Source: CAZYSK01 sp964649415
GTDB lineage: Bacteria > Chloroflexota > Anaerolineae > B4-G1
Direction: 5' to 3'
DNA: 55,454 bases
Assembly (NCBI GenBank): GCA_964649415.1
Contig: CAZYSK010000034.1
Location: 1-55,454 of the forward strand
In this document: one piece after another, positions 32,602 to 41,846 of the stretch
Position numbering within the stretch: position 1 is the stretch's first letter
Layout of the letters: every line of letters starts with the position of its first letter
The notes under the pieces: generated by a model
What the model was told of the DNA's origin: nothing
The model's database searches: none
What the model saw: only the letters and a program-made list of their open reading frames with translations
Position numbers and translations under genes: made by a program

Positions 32602-33960
32602 TTAGCTTTCTTCCGCGCCATCGTTGTCTGGCAGCGGGGCGCCGGTGTGGACTGCCCATTGTTCGCGGGCGTCTGCAACGAGAAAGATGGAGCCAGTCAC
32701 CAGCAAACCGCTGCCCGGCTCCATCATTGCCAGCCCGCGCCGGAGCGCCTTTCTCATATTCACGGTAACCTCCGCGCCGCCGCCCACCGACGCGACGATG
32801 TCGGCCAGTTCAATGGGCGATGCGGCCCGAGGGTGATCGGAGCGCGTAACGATGACGTACTCGCTGATTGGCAAGAGCGCCCTCAGCATCCCCGCGATAT
32901 CCTTATCGGCTGAGGCACCGAATGCCAGCACCCACCGTTGTCCGGGGAACCATTCCTCCAGTGCCTTGCACAGCACCTGCGCCGAATACGGATTATGTGC
33001 GCAGTCCACGACGACCAGCGGGTCACGGCTGAGGATTTCCAGCCGTCCGGGCCAGTCGACGGTGCGCAGCCCTTGCTGCATCGCAGTGGATGGAACGTGG
33101 AAACCCTGGTGATTCAGGATGTCCATTGCTGCGATGGCAGCGGCGCTGTTCTCCAGTTGATGACGGCCCAGCAGGGGGGTCCAATACTCGCCGTCCAGGT
33201 CTGACCCGCCGTCGCTGATACGCTGGGCGGTGAAAGCCTGTCCCTCCAGGTCCGCGGGGCCGGGTTTGTAGTCCCAGTCGCGTCCGATCTCCGTGAGGGG
33301 CGCCTCGCGTTCGCGGCTGACCGCTTCGAGTACCTTGATCGCTTGAGCGCGCTGCGGCGCACTCACGACCGGGATCTGGGGCTTGATGATGCCGGCTTTC
33401 TCCCACGCGATCTCGGCCAGCGTGTCGCCCAGGAGGTAGGTATGGTCGAGGCTGAGCGAGGTGATGACGGACACATTGGGCGTGATGACGTTCGTGGCGT
33501 CGAGCCGGCCTCCCAGCCCTACCTCGACGACGGCCATATCAACCCCGGACCGCGCGAAGTGGAGAAAGCCCATCGCCGTGATGGCTTCGAAAGTGGTCAC
33601 GCCAGGATTGCGCGCGATCACGGGACGAAGCTCGTCCAGCACCGAGACAACCTCCGCTCGGGAGATTGCGTGACCGTTCACTTGGATGCGCTCGCGGAAC
33701 GTGTGAAGGTGGGGGGACGTGTAGAAGCCCGTGCGATAGCCGGCGGCCCGCAGGCTCGACTCGCAAATCGCGGCCGTAGACCCCTTGCCCTTGGTGCCGG
33801 CCAGATGCACTGCTGGGAAGCGGGTGTGCGGTTTGCCAATTGCCTCCAGCAGGCGCTCGACGCGTGACAGATCGAGCGTCTCAGGTGTATAGCGCTCGAT
33901 GCGCTTTTTTTCGTAGTCCGTGAGGCTATGGAGATAGACGATTGCCTCTGAATAGTTCAT
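32602..33960 (-). CDS. folC: Bifunctional folylpolyglutamate/dihydrofolate synthase
   Basis: 452 residues from the ATG at 33960 (GGAGCA upstream); the upstream frame lacks support. It adds glutamate to dihydropteroate and to tetrahydrofolates using ATP. Visible are the P-loop AGTKGKGSTAA, FYTSPHLHTFRERI (the folate/omega-loop region), VGLGGRLDATN, LDHTYLLG, WEKAGIIKP and DCAHNP in the C-terminal domain. It is co-transcribed with lon from a promoter at 34053-34081. Confidence 0.93.
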   Translation of the reverse strand: MNYSEAIVYLHSLTDYEKKRIERYTPETLDLSRVERLLEAIGKPHTRFPAVHLAGTKGKGSTAAICESSLRAAGYRTGFYTSPHLHTFRERIQVNGHAISRAEVVSVLDELRPVIARNPGVTTFEAITAMGFLHFARSGVDMAVVEVGLGGRLDATNVITPNVSVITSLSLDHTYLLGDTLAEIAWEKAGIIKPQIPVVSAPQRAQAIKVLEAVSREREAPLTEIGRDWDYKPGPADLEGQAFTAQRISDGGSDLDGEYWTPLLGRHQLENSAAAIAAMDILNHQGFHVPSTAMQQGLRTVDWPGRLEILSRDPLVVVDCAHNPYSAQVLCKALEEWFPGQRWVLAFGASADKDIAGMLRALLPISEYVIVTRSDHPRAASPIELADIVASVGGGAEVTVNMRKALRRGLAMMEPGSGLLVTGSIFLVADAREQWAVHTGAPLPDNDGAEES

Positions 33961-34052
33961 TGCTCCTTCCATTGTACAGGGAAGCGAAGCGGCACCTTCC
34001 ACGTCAGAGGGCGCTTTGTGCACCCTGATCCACATGCGCTAATTGGCAGCGG

Positions 34053-34081
34053 ATTTTACCCCCTTTTCGCGGGAAGCGCAA
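34053..34081 (-). promoter_or_regulatory. Promoter of folC-lon
   Basis: Minus strand: -35 TTGCGC (34081-34076), 17-bp spacer, -10 TAAAAT (34058-34053). The folC ATG is about 93 bp downstream. It is divergent from the lipoprotein gene at 34180. Confidence 0.6.
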
Positions 34082-34179
34082 GTCGGTGCAAGTCTGCCTA
34101 TTTGTCAATCCACCGGTTTCCTAATTCCTTGATCTGTGGTAAACTTCCTCTCCGAATCCTTTCCGAAGGGAGGGCTGCG

Positions 34180-35439
34180 TTGCGAATTTGGCGCATTCTG
34201 TTGGCAGGGGGGCTGCTGTGTCTGGCGTTGGCGCTGAGTGCCTGCGGGGAGGAGCCACTGCTGGACCAGGTTTCATTCTCGACTGACCTGATCACGCCCA
34301 ACGCGGACCACGACGCGGACGTGTTGGTGATCCAGTACAACCTGTCCCGAAGCGCTGACGTCTCGATCTACTTCGAGGGTCAGGATGGAAACCGCTACTA
34401 CTACCGCGATCGCGTGCACCACGCTCCCTCCGTCGAGGAGCCCTACCAGTTGTACTTCGCGGGCGTGGTGAACGGCTACGTACTGCCGGGTGAGCAGTTT
34501 GAAGGGTTCACGGTTGAGAAGCGGGTGCTGCAGGATGGTGTCTATACATGGGTCGTGGCGGCCACCGATTCGGAGGGCATCACTGAGGCGCTTAGCGGCA
34601 CGGTCACGATCGCCAACGCCGACACTGCCCTGCCGGAGTTGCGCGGTTTCAGCATCTACCCGCCGGTCTTCTCCCCGAACCGCGACAGTATCACGGACCG
34701 GGCGACGATCAACGTGGAGCTCAAGAAAGACGTGGAGGAGTTGACTGTCTACCTGGAGGGGCAGGATGGGGTGCGCTACCACGTGATGGAGAATGAGACG
34801 GTCACACCGCTCGACGAGGCAGGCTGGCACGAGTTCGACTACGACGCTGGGGTGGATCACGGGGCGGACCCGCCACCTGACGGTACATACACGGTGACCA
34901 TGCGGGCACGGGACGAGGTGGGCCAGTGGACGCGCGCGACCGGTGAGCTCACGATAGAGAACGGCGGTGTGCCTCGGGCGTATATCCTGAACGCTGAAGT
35001 GGAATGGTCGTCGGGCACGCTTCCGTTGGGTGAGACCCTCCATTTCACGCTGACGGTTGAGAACGACAGTGTCGTCCCCATCCGCACCAGCGGCCCCCCG
35101 CCCGGCACTGTGTACGACAGCGACCAGAACTACGCCACACTGGGCGAGCACCAGCAATCGGGCGCCTTCCGGGTGGGCATCCACTGCGAAAGCAGCCCGA
35201 TCGATCATCCCTGGCGATGGGCCATCGGCGGGCCGGACGATCTGGTGGCGGATGAGGACGGGCACCTATACCTGCCAGCCTGGGGGCGGGCGGTGGTTAC
35301 CGGAGGCATCCGTTTTGTGGATGTGGTGGAGGCACGCAACCCACAGTATTGCTATGCCTCTCTCATCCACGAGGACGTGCAGATCTCGATGGTCAACTAC
35401 CGGGTGGACCCCGTCTTCCTCTACGTCGAGCAGCCGTAG
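34180..35439 (+). CDS. Lipoprotein with repeated FlgD-like Ig domains
   Basis: About 419 residues from a TTG at 34180 with GGGAGGG upstream; no ATG or GTG fits the signal peptide. The lipobox is LALSAC. Two related beta-sandwich repeats follow: each starts with a P/N..D segment (ITPNADHDADVLVIQYNL and FSPNRDSITDRATINVEL) and has VSIYFEGQDGNRY or LTVYLEGQDGVRY, the style of FlgD-type Ig domains. A third C-terminal beta domain holds two Cys. No enzyme motif is seen. Probably a surface adhesion or scaffold protein. Confidence 0.65.
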   Translation: MRIWRILLAGGLLCLALALSACGEEPLLDQVSFSTDLITPNADHDADVLVIQYNLSRSADVSIYFEGQDGNRYYYRDRVHHAPSVEEPYQLYFAGVVNGYVLPGEQFEGFTVEKRVLQDGVYTWVVAATDSEGITEALSGTVTIANADTALPELRGFSIYPPVFSPNRDSITDRATINVELKKDVEELTVYLEGQDGVRYHVMENETVTPLDEAGWHEFDYDAGVDHGADPPPDGTYTVTMRARDEVGQWTRATGELTIENGGVPRAYILNAEVEWSSGTLPLGETLHFTLTVENDSVVPIRTSGPPPGTVYDSDQNYATLGEHQQSGAFRVGIHCESSPIDHPWRWAIGGPDDLVADEDGHLYLPAWGRAVVTGGIRFVDVVEARNPQYCYASLIHEDVQISMVNYRVDPVFLYVEQP

Positions 35440-35474
35440 GGTGTCTGGCAGCAGGGGTGGGTTGTCCTCTACAG

Positions 35475-36386
35475 TTACAATGCAGCCAGCAGTTCGGCGC
35501 AGGTGATCGCCGGTTCCCAGCCGTAGCCGTGGTCTTCGATCATCCACCACGCCGACAACACGGCCTGAGCCAGTGCCCAACCCAGCAGTCGTGAGCGATC
35601 CAGCCCCAGTTCTTCCGCCATTTGGCTCACCTGTCGCGCCAGGATCCGTCCTGGCTGTGGCTCCTGCAGGATCTCCGGCATCGGGTTGCGCAACAGTGCG
35701 CCGACTTCGTAGGCTGGTTCGCCGATCAGCCCCTTGGGGTCGAGTGCCAGCCAGGGTTGGCGCTCGGCGGCCAGGATATTCTGATGGTGTAGATCGCCGT
35801 GCAGGAGCACCGGTTCGGCCATTGAGCCGATGAGGTCGTCGAACAGTGTCTCCGCTTGCTCGACCAACGCGGTGGGAAGCGGGCCGCTCCCCCCGCCGAA
35901 GTGGGTGCGCATCCGCTTCATGCCGGCGGCCCAGTCGGCGACCGACGGGAACGAGTGCTCTGGCGGTGGCGGTCTCCACAATTGGCGCATCACCTGGACG
36001 GCGATGGACGTTGCCTGCTCGTCATCGGCTAGCTTCGAGAGCGGCGTGCCCGGCTTGAGTCGTTCCACGAGCAGTGCACCCTGGTCGGGGTCGGCTTCCA
36101 GCAACCGCGCAGCGCCGTGGCCGTCGTACAGGCGGAGCGCTTCGATCTCGGTCAGCAGTTCGCGGTTTGGCACCCCCACTTTCAAGACCACGTCCGCGCC
36201 GTCCGTGCGGACGGCCGGGGCGACGTAGTTGTATGACAGAGGCTCGAACGGGGGCAGCACCGAGAGCGACCACCGCTGCGCGCAGCCAGCGATGATGGAT
36301 GGCAGACGGCCCAGCCACGCGCGCCCTGCTGCGCCGTGGAGTTCGAGAATCGTGCGGGCAAAGGAAGCGGGAATGTTTGTCGTCAT
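35475..36386 (-). CDS. Streptomycin 6-kinase / hydroxyurea kinase family phosphotransferase (APH(6)-like)
   Basis: 303 residues, normal for the family. The kinase-like fold shows the catalytic loop HGDLHHQNIL and the metal-binding ALDPKGLIGEPAYEVG, the form typical of the APH_6_hur group. An N-terminal lobe motif VVLKVG carries the nucleotide lysine. It would phosphorylate an aminoglycoside or a related small molecule. Chromosomal members often have unknown natural substrates, so resistance should not be assumed. It is convergent with the lipoprotein gene and follows the small membrane ORF at 36394. Confidence 0.82.
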   Translation of the reverse strand: MTTNIPASFARTILELHGAAGRAWLGRLPSIIAGCAQRWSLSVLPPFEPLSYNYVAPAVRTDGADVVLKVGVPNRELLTEIEALRLYDGHGAARLLEADPDQGALLVERLKPGTPLSKLADDEQATSIAVQVMRQLWRPPPPEHSFPSVADWAAGMKRMRTHFGGGSGPLPTALVEQAETLFDDLIGSMAEPVLLHGDLHHQNILAAERQPWLALDPKGLIGEPAYEVGALLRNPMPEILQEPQPGRILARQVSQMAEELGLDRSRLLGWALAQAVLSAWWMIEDHGYGWEPAITCAELLAAL

Positions 36387-36393
36387 TGCCTGC

Positions 36394-36558
36394 CTACTCG
36401 CGTGTGCAGGTCGCGGTCACGGTGGCTCCATAGAGCACCAGCGCGAGCAGATCCGCGATGACCAGCAGGCCGCCTCCGAGAGAAATGAGTATCTTCGCCC
36501 TGGGGCGCTGGGCCAGCGTACGGGTCTTGCTCCTGAGCCCCGCGTGCCCCTCATCCAT
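36394..36558 (-). CDS. Small single-pass membrane protein overlapping the serine hydrolase stop
   Basis: 54 residues from an ATG at 36558 whose first bases overlap the serine hydrolase stop by 8 bp. A basic N-terminal segment (RSKTRTLAQRPRAK) precedes one hydrophobic helix (about 23-46), and the protein ends with a short tail containing one Cys. Tight packing between two genes on the same strand supports translation. Function unknown. Confidence 0.45.
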   Translation of the reverse strand: MDEGHAGLRSKTRTLAQRPRAKILISLGGGLLVIADLLALVLYGATVTATCTRE

Positions 36559-37621
36559 CGAGATCGCCTGCCACGACCAACTTGTGCACCTCCCACACAG
36601 GCTCCCACACGCCATTCTCCATGTTCGAGAGGATGACCACGTTGATGTCACGATCCGGGAAGTGGCGGATGATGCCGCTCACACCGGCGTTGATGCCGTC
36701 CTTTTGACAGCAGACGACCTTGCCGGATCTGTCCAGGTAGAACATCAGGCCGTGGCCGTACATCGTCGTACCGTCGTCCCAGTCGCCGTAGTGGACCTGT
36801 GGCGTCAGGAAAGCCTTCGTGAGTTCGGGCGACAGCAACTGGCCGGCCTGCACCGCTCGAAGGAAGCGATCCAGGTCACCGGCTGTAACGTGCGCGCCAC
36901 TGTCGGGCGACCCGACCGGTGGAAATGCGTAGATATTCCTCTGCCAGGCCAGGATATGGCCCTGCTCATCACGGATGGGATCACATCCCTCGGCGACATC
37001 CTCGTGTACACGATCCATGCGAAAGAAGTCTGAGCGAGCCATCCCGGCCCGGGCGAAGACGTTTTCTCTCACGTAATCGCGGTAGGGCACGCCTGTGATC
37101 TTCTCAATCATGAGACCCAGCAAGACGAAGCTGCAGTTGCAGTATCGACAGCCCTGACCCGGCGGGAAGTTGGGTGCCTTGTGCACGAACTGCGGCAGGA
37201 AGTCCGCGGTCTCCGTGACGGAGTAGTTGGCCTTGGTCTTCCACAAGTCCTCGTACCGCTCGCCATCCTCCTCCTCGCAGTCGTCCCCGATGCCAGAGGT
37301 ATGCGTCAAGAGGTGGAAGACATTCACGTCCTGGGATATCGCGGTATGTTCCAGACCCAGAAAATCGATCACACCCGTGTCGAACGCCAGCAATCCCTGA
37401 TCAATCAGTTGCAGTGTTGCGACGGCGGTGAACAGCTTGGTGATGGACGCCGTATCGAAGCGTGTGAGCATCGTGTTGCTGACCTTCCAGGAACGACTGG
37501 CGTAGCCGTACGCGCCGGCGTACAACTGCGATTGACCCTGGGTGATCAACACAACGCCGGAAAACTTGCCCTGTTGCTCAAGCTCTCCGAAATACTGATT
37601 CAGCGTGCGTGTAGGATTCAT
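36551..37621 (-). CDS. Class C beta-lactamase-fold serine hydrolase
   Basis: 356 residues from the ATG at 37621 (AAGGAG upstream). The SxxK motif is SITK (in FDTASITKLF) and the YxN motif is YCN (in GCRYCNCSF). It has no obvious signal peptide, so it is more likely a cytosolic esterase/peptidase-type relative than a secreted beta-lactamase. HLLTHTSGIGD and the GVPYRDYVRENVFARAGM helix are typical of the family. Substrate unknown. Confidence 0.82.
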   Translation of the reverse strand: MNPTRTLNQYFGELEQQGKFSGVVLITQGQSQLYAGAYGYASRSWKVSNTMLTRFDTASITKLFTAVATLQLIDQGLLAFDTGVIDFLGLEHTAISQDVNVFHLLTHTSGIGDDCEEEDGERYEDLWKTKANYSVTETADFLPQFVHKAPNFPPGQGCRYCNCSFVLLGLMIEKITGVPYRDYVRENVFARAGMARSDFFRMDRVHEDVAEGCDPIRDEQGHILAWQRNIYAFPPVGSPDSGAHVTAGDLDRFLRAVQAGQLLSPELTKAFLTPQVHYGDWDDGTTMYGHGLMFYLDRSGKVVCCQKDGINAGVSGIIRHFPDRDINVVILSNMENGVWEPVWEVHKLVVAGDLDG

Positions 37622-37656
37622 GGGAAAGGCTCCTTGCGGTTCGCTTGCCCGTGGTC

Positions 37657-38004
37657 TCATGGTGGAAGCATCCACTCGCGGCACAGGCCATGGGGCATCC
37701 GGGGCAGCGGAACGTCCAAACATACGGCATAGGGCGATTGGGCCAGGGGCGGGCGGTAGCTAGACAACGGCGAGCACCAGAACGCGCCGATCTGGAGGCG
37801 GGGTATCGTCACCAGGCCTGCACACACGTGCACGCTGGGGCCGCTCAACCCTCCCGATGACACGGACTGGGACACGATCAAGGACAGCACACAACAGCCC
37901 AGGCACGTCCCGATCAGGGCGATTGTACCCACCGTAAGCCAGACGGCGCGCCTGGGGCGTTGTCTCTCGGCCGTGTTTGGTTCTTTGCCTGGTTGTTGTC
38001 TCAA
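37657..38004 (-). CDS. Possible small membrane protein
   Basis: 115 residues from a TTG start at 38004 with only a weak upstream GGAA. A basic segment (AERQRPRRAV) leads into one strong membrane helix (about 22-46), then a Cys- and Pro-rich outer part. The layout (basic stretch, single helix) resembles the small protein at 36394 on the other side of the hydrolase gene. It could be a real exported small protein or a chance frame. Confidence 0.45.
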   Translation of the reverse strand: MRQQPGKEPNTAERQRPRRAVWLTVGTIALIGTCLGCCVLSLIVSQSVSSGGLSGPSVHVCAGLVTIPRLQIGAFWCSPLSSYRPPLAQSPYAVCLDVPLPRMPHGLCREWMLPP

Positions 38005-38149
38005 TCTGCCGATTCCAGAATCACGATGATGCCACAGGGTGCGGGACGCGCTGGACCCGCTGGCCCGATTATGCCAGAAAGCGCCGATGTTCGCAAGGAT
38101 GGGGCGGTGGGCATCACGCCGGGCGGCACGGGGGGAATCGTGCCTGTGC

Positions 38150-38641
38150 TCAACGACCCAGCACCGTGAAATACGATATGAGCGAGCTGATCGCTACCAG
38201 GCCAGTGCCCAGGAGCGTGCCAATCGGCACAGACATGAGGATGTGACGCTTCATCGACTGCCAACCGATGGAGTCAGGCAACTGCAAGAACCCCGGACGC
38301 CACAGAGAGAGCACCAGGCCATCGATCACGAGGGTGTCGAACGTGAATAGGATCAGGTAGTGACCGAGATTCAGCAGGAAGAGGGAGGCGAAACTGACTT
38401 CGAGCGCTCTGCGCGCCAGCCCGAAGTAGTTGGCCACGAGCTGGAGGCCTATGATGCCCAAGGGAATAGTCAGCATAGTGAGGTAGCCGCCGAACGGGAT
38501 GCGCTTCTTGAGGGTGCCGTCCTGTTTCCTGGCGACGAAGACGAGCCCGGTCCTGAAAACGACGACGACGAAGACGCTGAAGATCGCACAGCCGATGGCG
38601 CTCCAGACGCCCAGGTAGGAAAACACGACCCTTGACGTCAT
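38150..38641 (-). CDS. Integral membrane protein of unknown function
   Basis: 163 residues from the ATG at 38641, with GGGAGG 8-9 nt upstream; the upstream frame is not needed. About four membrane helices are visible (near 10-30, 45-62, 78-98 and 140-160). No residues suggest transport or catalysis. No family recognised. Alone between hydrolase-linked genes and the gdh operon. Confidence 0.7.
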   Translation of the reverse strand: MTSRVVFSYLGVWSAIGCAIFSVFVVVVFRTGLVFVARKQDGTLKKRIPFGGYLTMLTIPLGIIGLQLVANYFGLARRALEVSFASLFLLNLGHYLILFTFDTLVIDGLVLSLWRPGFLQLPDSIGWQSMKRHILMSVPIGTLLGTGLVAISSLISYFTVLGR

Positions 38642-38760
38642 TTGTGAGCCTCCCGTGGGATATCGAAGATTGCAGAATGGTGCCACAATCATATCACGTT
38701 TGTGGCACATCTCCAAGTCGAGGGAGCCGGGTCGTCTTAAGCAGCGTCTCTACATTGATG

Positions 38761-38814
38761 GGGGGGCATCATAGGCTCCTCACTCGGGACAAGTGCCAGC
38801 CTACGATGCCCCCC
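38761..38814 (-). terminator. Long near-perfect hairpin downstream of gdhA
   Basis: GGGGGGCATCATAGGCT (38761-38777) pairs with AGCCTACGATGCCCCCC (38798-38814), 17-nt arms with one mismatch, and the loop contains a further 4-bp stem (CACT/AGTG). It lies 48 bp after the gdhA stop on the minus strand. No U-run follows. It may be a terminator, a 3' end stabiliser or a small RNA. Confidence 0.6.
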
Positions 38815-38862
38815 TACCGCCGCCTGGATGACGTCCTGGGACATCGGGACGTTGGGTTTCAC

Positions 38863-40143
38863 TCAAGCGACCCATCCGCGCAACCTGCACGCTTCGGCAA
38901 CCCGGCTGACAGCGATGAGGTACGCGGCTGTGCGGTTCTGGATGTTGTAGCGCTGGGCGGTCTCGTGCACGGCGTGGAAGGCTGACGTCATCTTCTTGTC
39001 CAGCCGTTCGTAGACCAGATCGGCGTCCCAGTAGAAACCATACATATTCTGAACTTGCTCGAAGTAGGAGACGGTGACCCCTCCGGCGTTGCACAGGAAA
39101 TCTGGGATGACGTATACGCCTTTGCTCAGCAAGATATCGTCGGCCTCTGGCGTGGTGGGACCATCGGCCAGTTCGGCTACCACCCGAGCATGGACGTTGT
39201 CTGCATTGTCGGCCCGGATGACGCCTTCCAGGGCGGCAGGGACCAGCACGTCCACGTCCAGCTCAAGCAGTTCAGAGTTGGTGATGTGTTCGCAGGTGTC
39301 GCCGCAGGTGTAACCTGCCACGGTGCCGGTGTTTCGTTTGTGAGTGGCGACCTGCTCGAAGTCGAGGCCACCGGGGGAGTAGATGGCACCGCTGGAGTCG
39401 GATACGGCAATGACTTTGGCACCTAACATCTCGACGATCAGTTTGTGGGCAAACCGCCCCGCGTTGCCGTAACCCTGTATGGCTACAGTCGCCTCGTCCA
39501 TGTCTATACCCAGCCACTGCGCCATCTCGCGGATGCATATGACGCCTCCCCGTGCAGTCGCGTCCAACCTGCCCTGGGATCCACCCAACGGAATCGGCTT
39601 GCCACTGATCACACCGGGCGCGTGGTGGCCGACCATGGTGCTGTATTCGTCCATCATCCAGGTCATTATCTGCGGTGTGGTGTAGACACCTGGGGCATAG
39701 ATGTCGGTCTCTGGGCCGATGTAGTGGCCCAGTGCCCGAATGTAACCTCGGCTGAGACGTTCCAACTCGCCGGGCGACAGTTCCTTGGGATTGCATACGA
39801 TTCCCCCCTTGCCGCCACCCAGGGGGAGGTCCATCAAGGCGCACTTCCAGGTCATCCAGGCCGCCAGCGCACGGATGGTGTCGAACGTCTCTGCCGGGTG
39901 GAAGCGGATCCCTCCTTTTGTAGGCCCTCGGGCGTTGTTGTACTGCACGCGAAAGCCTTCGAAGATTCGGGTCGCCCCGTCGTCCATCTGGACCGGGATG
40001 CGGGTGTGGAACTCTCGGATGGGCCACTTCAGAAACTCGTGCGTGATTTCGTCAAGGCCCATCACCTTGGCAGCGAGCGCGAGTTGGCGCTGGGCGATCT
40101 CGAAGGGATTGATCCCCTGGTTCATCCTTGGTTCCGCGTTCAT
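38863..40143 (-). CDS. gdhA: Glutamate dehydrogenase
   Basis: 426 residues from the ATG at 40143, which overlaps the upstream stop as ATGA; a GTG six bases earlier is less likely. It interconverts glutamate with 2-oxoglutarate and ammonia. Visible are the substrate region GFRVQYNNARGPTKGGIRFHP, the catalytic-lysine motif LPLGGGKGG (Lys112), and the Rossmann motif QGYGNAGRFAH. Hexameric GDH of about 420 residues is the usual form in anaerobes and thermophiles. Coenzyme preference is not clear from the sequence. Confidence 0.94.
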   Translation of the reverse strand: MNAEPRMNQGINPFEIAQRQLALAAKVMGLDEITHEFLKWPIREFHTRIPVQMDDGATRIFEGFRVQYNNARGPTKGGIRFHPAETFDTIRALAAWMTWKCALMDLPLGGGKGGIVCNPKELSPGELERLSRGYIRALGHYIGPETDIYAPGVYTTPQIMTWMMDEYSTMVGHHAPGVISGKPIPLGGSQGRLDATARGGVICIREMAQWLGIDMDEATVAIQGYGNAGRFAHKLIVEMLGAKVIAVSDSSGAIYSPGGLDFEQVATHKRNTGTVAGYTCGDTCEHITNSELLELDVDVLVPAALEGVIRADNADNVHARVVAELADGPTTPEADDILLSKGVYVIPDFLCNAGGVTVSYFEQVQNMYGFYWDADLVYERLDKKMTSAFHAVHETAQRYNIQNRTAAYLIAVSRVAEACRLRGWVA

Positions 40144-41846
40144 CGCCACTGTCCTCTATCGCTCGCGATATGTTGGTGTCCACTTCCCTCAAGCACTCGC
40201 AGGACCGCCATCGGTTCGCCGAGGGGGATGGGGCCCAATGCCAATTCTAGCCGATCCAGATCCTGCAGGATCTCTTCGGCCTCTTGACGATAGGCGTCCA
40301 TCACGTACGGGATCCCAGATACCTGGGCGGCTTCCTGCGTCAGAGCCATAAGGTCTCGACGGGAGATGGTGGATAGCCTGAAGTTCCTGCTGCCAGCCAT
40401 GATCTGTTGCAGCCCCAGTTTCAGCTTCTGGCACAACGTGTAGATGCCCAGCGCGCCCAGCGGGATATCCTTCGAGTCTTCCCCGTACTTCTCCTTCAGC
40501 TCCTCGTAGCAGACGAAAATCTCTTCCACTGTGGTGCCGTATCGGGAGACGGTCTTGGGTAACTTGCCCGCTGCCAGCCATTTTCCGATGTTCTTGCCCA
40601 CCATGCCGGGTATCATGAGCGCGCGTCCCATGCAGACCGCCTTCACGTACGGGCTTCCCATCGCGATGGCCTTGAATACGCCATCCTCGCTGGAAAAGCC
40701 ACCGGCAACGGCAATGTCAGGGACCCTGATGCCCTCTCTGCTGAGCTGTTCGCAGAACTGGTAGGTGAGGGAGTGGAGGTAGAACGACGGGATGCCCCAC
40801 TCGTTCATCATCGGCCACGGGCTCATACCCGTGCCCCCCGGCGCTCCGTCTATCGTGATCAGGTCCAGGTTGGCCTCTGCCCCGTAGCGCAACGCCATGG
40901 CCAGTTCCACTGCCGAGTACGCACCTGTCTTGAGCGTAATCCTGTTGAAGCCGAGGTCGCGCAGGCGCTCGATCTCCGCCAGAAATGAACTCCGGCTGAC
41001 GAAGCCCACGCGCGAGTGGCGTTCGAACTCCTTGATTGCCCCCGCTTTGTACGCTTCTTGGATCTCGCGCAGCGTGGGGTCCGGCAGAACGATGTACCCT
41101 CTGCGCTTCAGTTCGAGAGCTCGCTCAATTGTCTTGACCTTTATTTCGCCGCCGATGCATTTGGCTCCCTGTCCCCACTTCAGCTCAATCGTGTCCAGCC
41201 CATGCTTGTCCAGGACGTACTCTGCAACGCCCAACCTCGTATCCTCTACGTTCATTTGGACCAGGAGTTCGCCGAAACCGTCGGAAAACCGCCTGTAGAT
41301 TTCGACTCGGCGGTCCATCTCCGGCGATTTCCGGATTTTGCCGTGTCTGTCTAGTTCCAGATCGGGGTCAATGCCGCACACGTTTTCGCCACACACGAGC
41401 GTGATGCCCGAGATGGCTGCGCCTACCGCGAAGTGCTTCCAGTTCTTCCGGGCAATCTCGGTGGAGCCCAGTGCCCCCGTGAAAATGGGCAGGCGCATCC
41501 TGGCCTTTCGGTTCCAGCCGTATTCTGCTTCTGTGTTGACGTTTGGAAAGATAGCCGTGTCCGAGTTGGCTTCCGTCCCCATCGGCAGGCCCTTTGCCCC
41601 GGTGGCGTATCCCTGGATGTTCAGATGGGAATAGTCCAGCGGGTAGTTCTTGTCGGCGCCTGCAGTGATATCCCCGTAGAACCGGGGATAGAGGACCTCG
41701 CGTCCCCGGAATGAGGACACGAACAGCTCGCAGCCTCCTGTACACCCGTCGCGGCACGCCGAGCAAATACCCGACATGGGGACGACGCTCTTGGAACGAT
41801 TGAATGTGCCTGTGGCTTCGTTCGAGTTGGGTCTTCTGAGGTTCAT
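40140..41846 (-). CDS. Glutamate synthase-like FMN-binding protein without amidotransferase domain
   Basis: 568 residues. It corresponds to the central/FMN part of GltB (GOGAT), with ITIDGAPGGTGMSPWPMMNEWG and IAVAGGFSSEDG as core motifs, but lacks the N-terminal glutaminase domain and its Cys nucleophile. An N-terminal cluster motif reads CSACRDGCTGGC, suggesting an Fe-S site. The ammonia donor would have to come from elsewhere, such as a free amidotransferase or ammonia itself. Coupling to gdhA by a 4-bp overlap suggests a joint role in glutamate metabolism. Archaeal-type relatives have the same truncated form. Confidence 0.85.
   Translation of the reverse strand: MNLRRPNSNEATGTFNRSKSVVPMSGICSACRDGCTGGCELFVSSFRGREVLYPRFYGDITAGADKNYPLDYSHLNIQGYATGAKGLPMGTEANSDTAIFPNVNTEAEYGWNRKARMRLPIFTGALGSTEIARKNWKHFAVGAAISGITLVCGENVCGIDPDLELDRHGKIRKSPEMDRRVEIYRRFSDGFGELLVQMNVEDTRLGVAEYVLDKHGLDTIELKWGQGAKCIGGEIKVKTIERALELKRRGYIVLPDPTLREIQEAYKAGAIKEFERHSRVGFVSRSSFLAEIERLRDLGFNRITLKTGAYSAVELAMALRYGAEANLDLITIDGAPGGTGMSPWPMMNEWGIPSFYLHSLTYQFCEQLSREGIRVPDIAVAGGFSSEDGVFKAIAMGSPYVKAVCMGRALMIPGMVGKNIGKWLAAGKLPKTVSRYGTTVEEIFVCYEELKEKYGEDSKDIPLGALGIYTLCQKLKLGLQQIMAGSRNFRLSTISRRDLMALTQEAAQVSGIPYVMDAYRQEAEEILQDLDRLELALGPIPLGEPMAVLRVLEGSGHQHIASDRGQWR

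Noticed and set aside
34102..34130. Promoter for the lipoprotein at 34180
   Set aside because: TTGTCA at 34102 has no good -10 at 16-18 bp; other pairs have short or weak matches, so none was called.
40143..40149. GTG at 40149 as the gdhA start
   Set aside because: The ATG at 40143 gives a classic ATGA overlap with the upstream gene and better spacing from the GAGGAC sequence.
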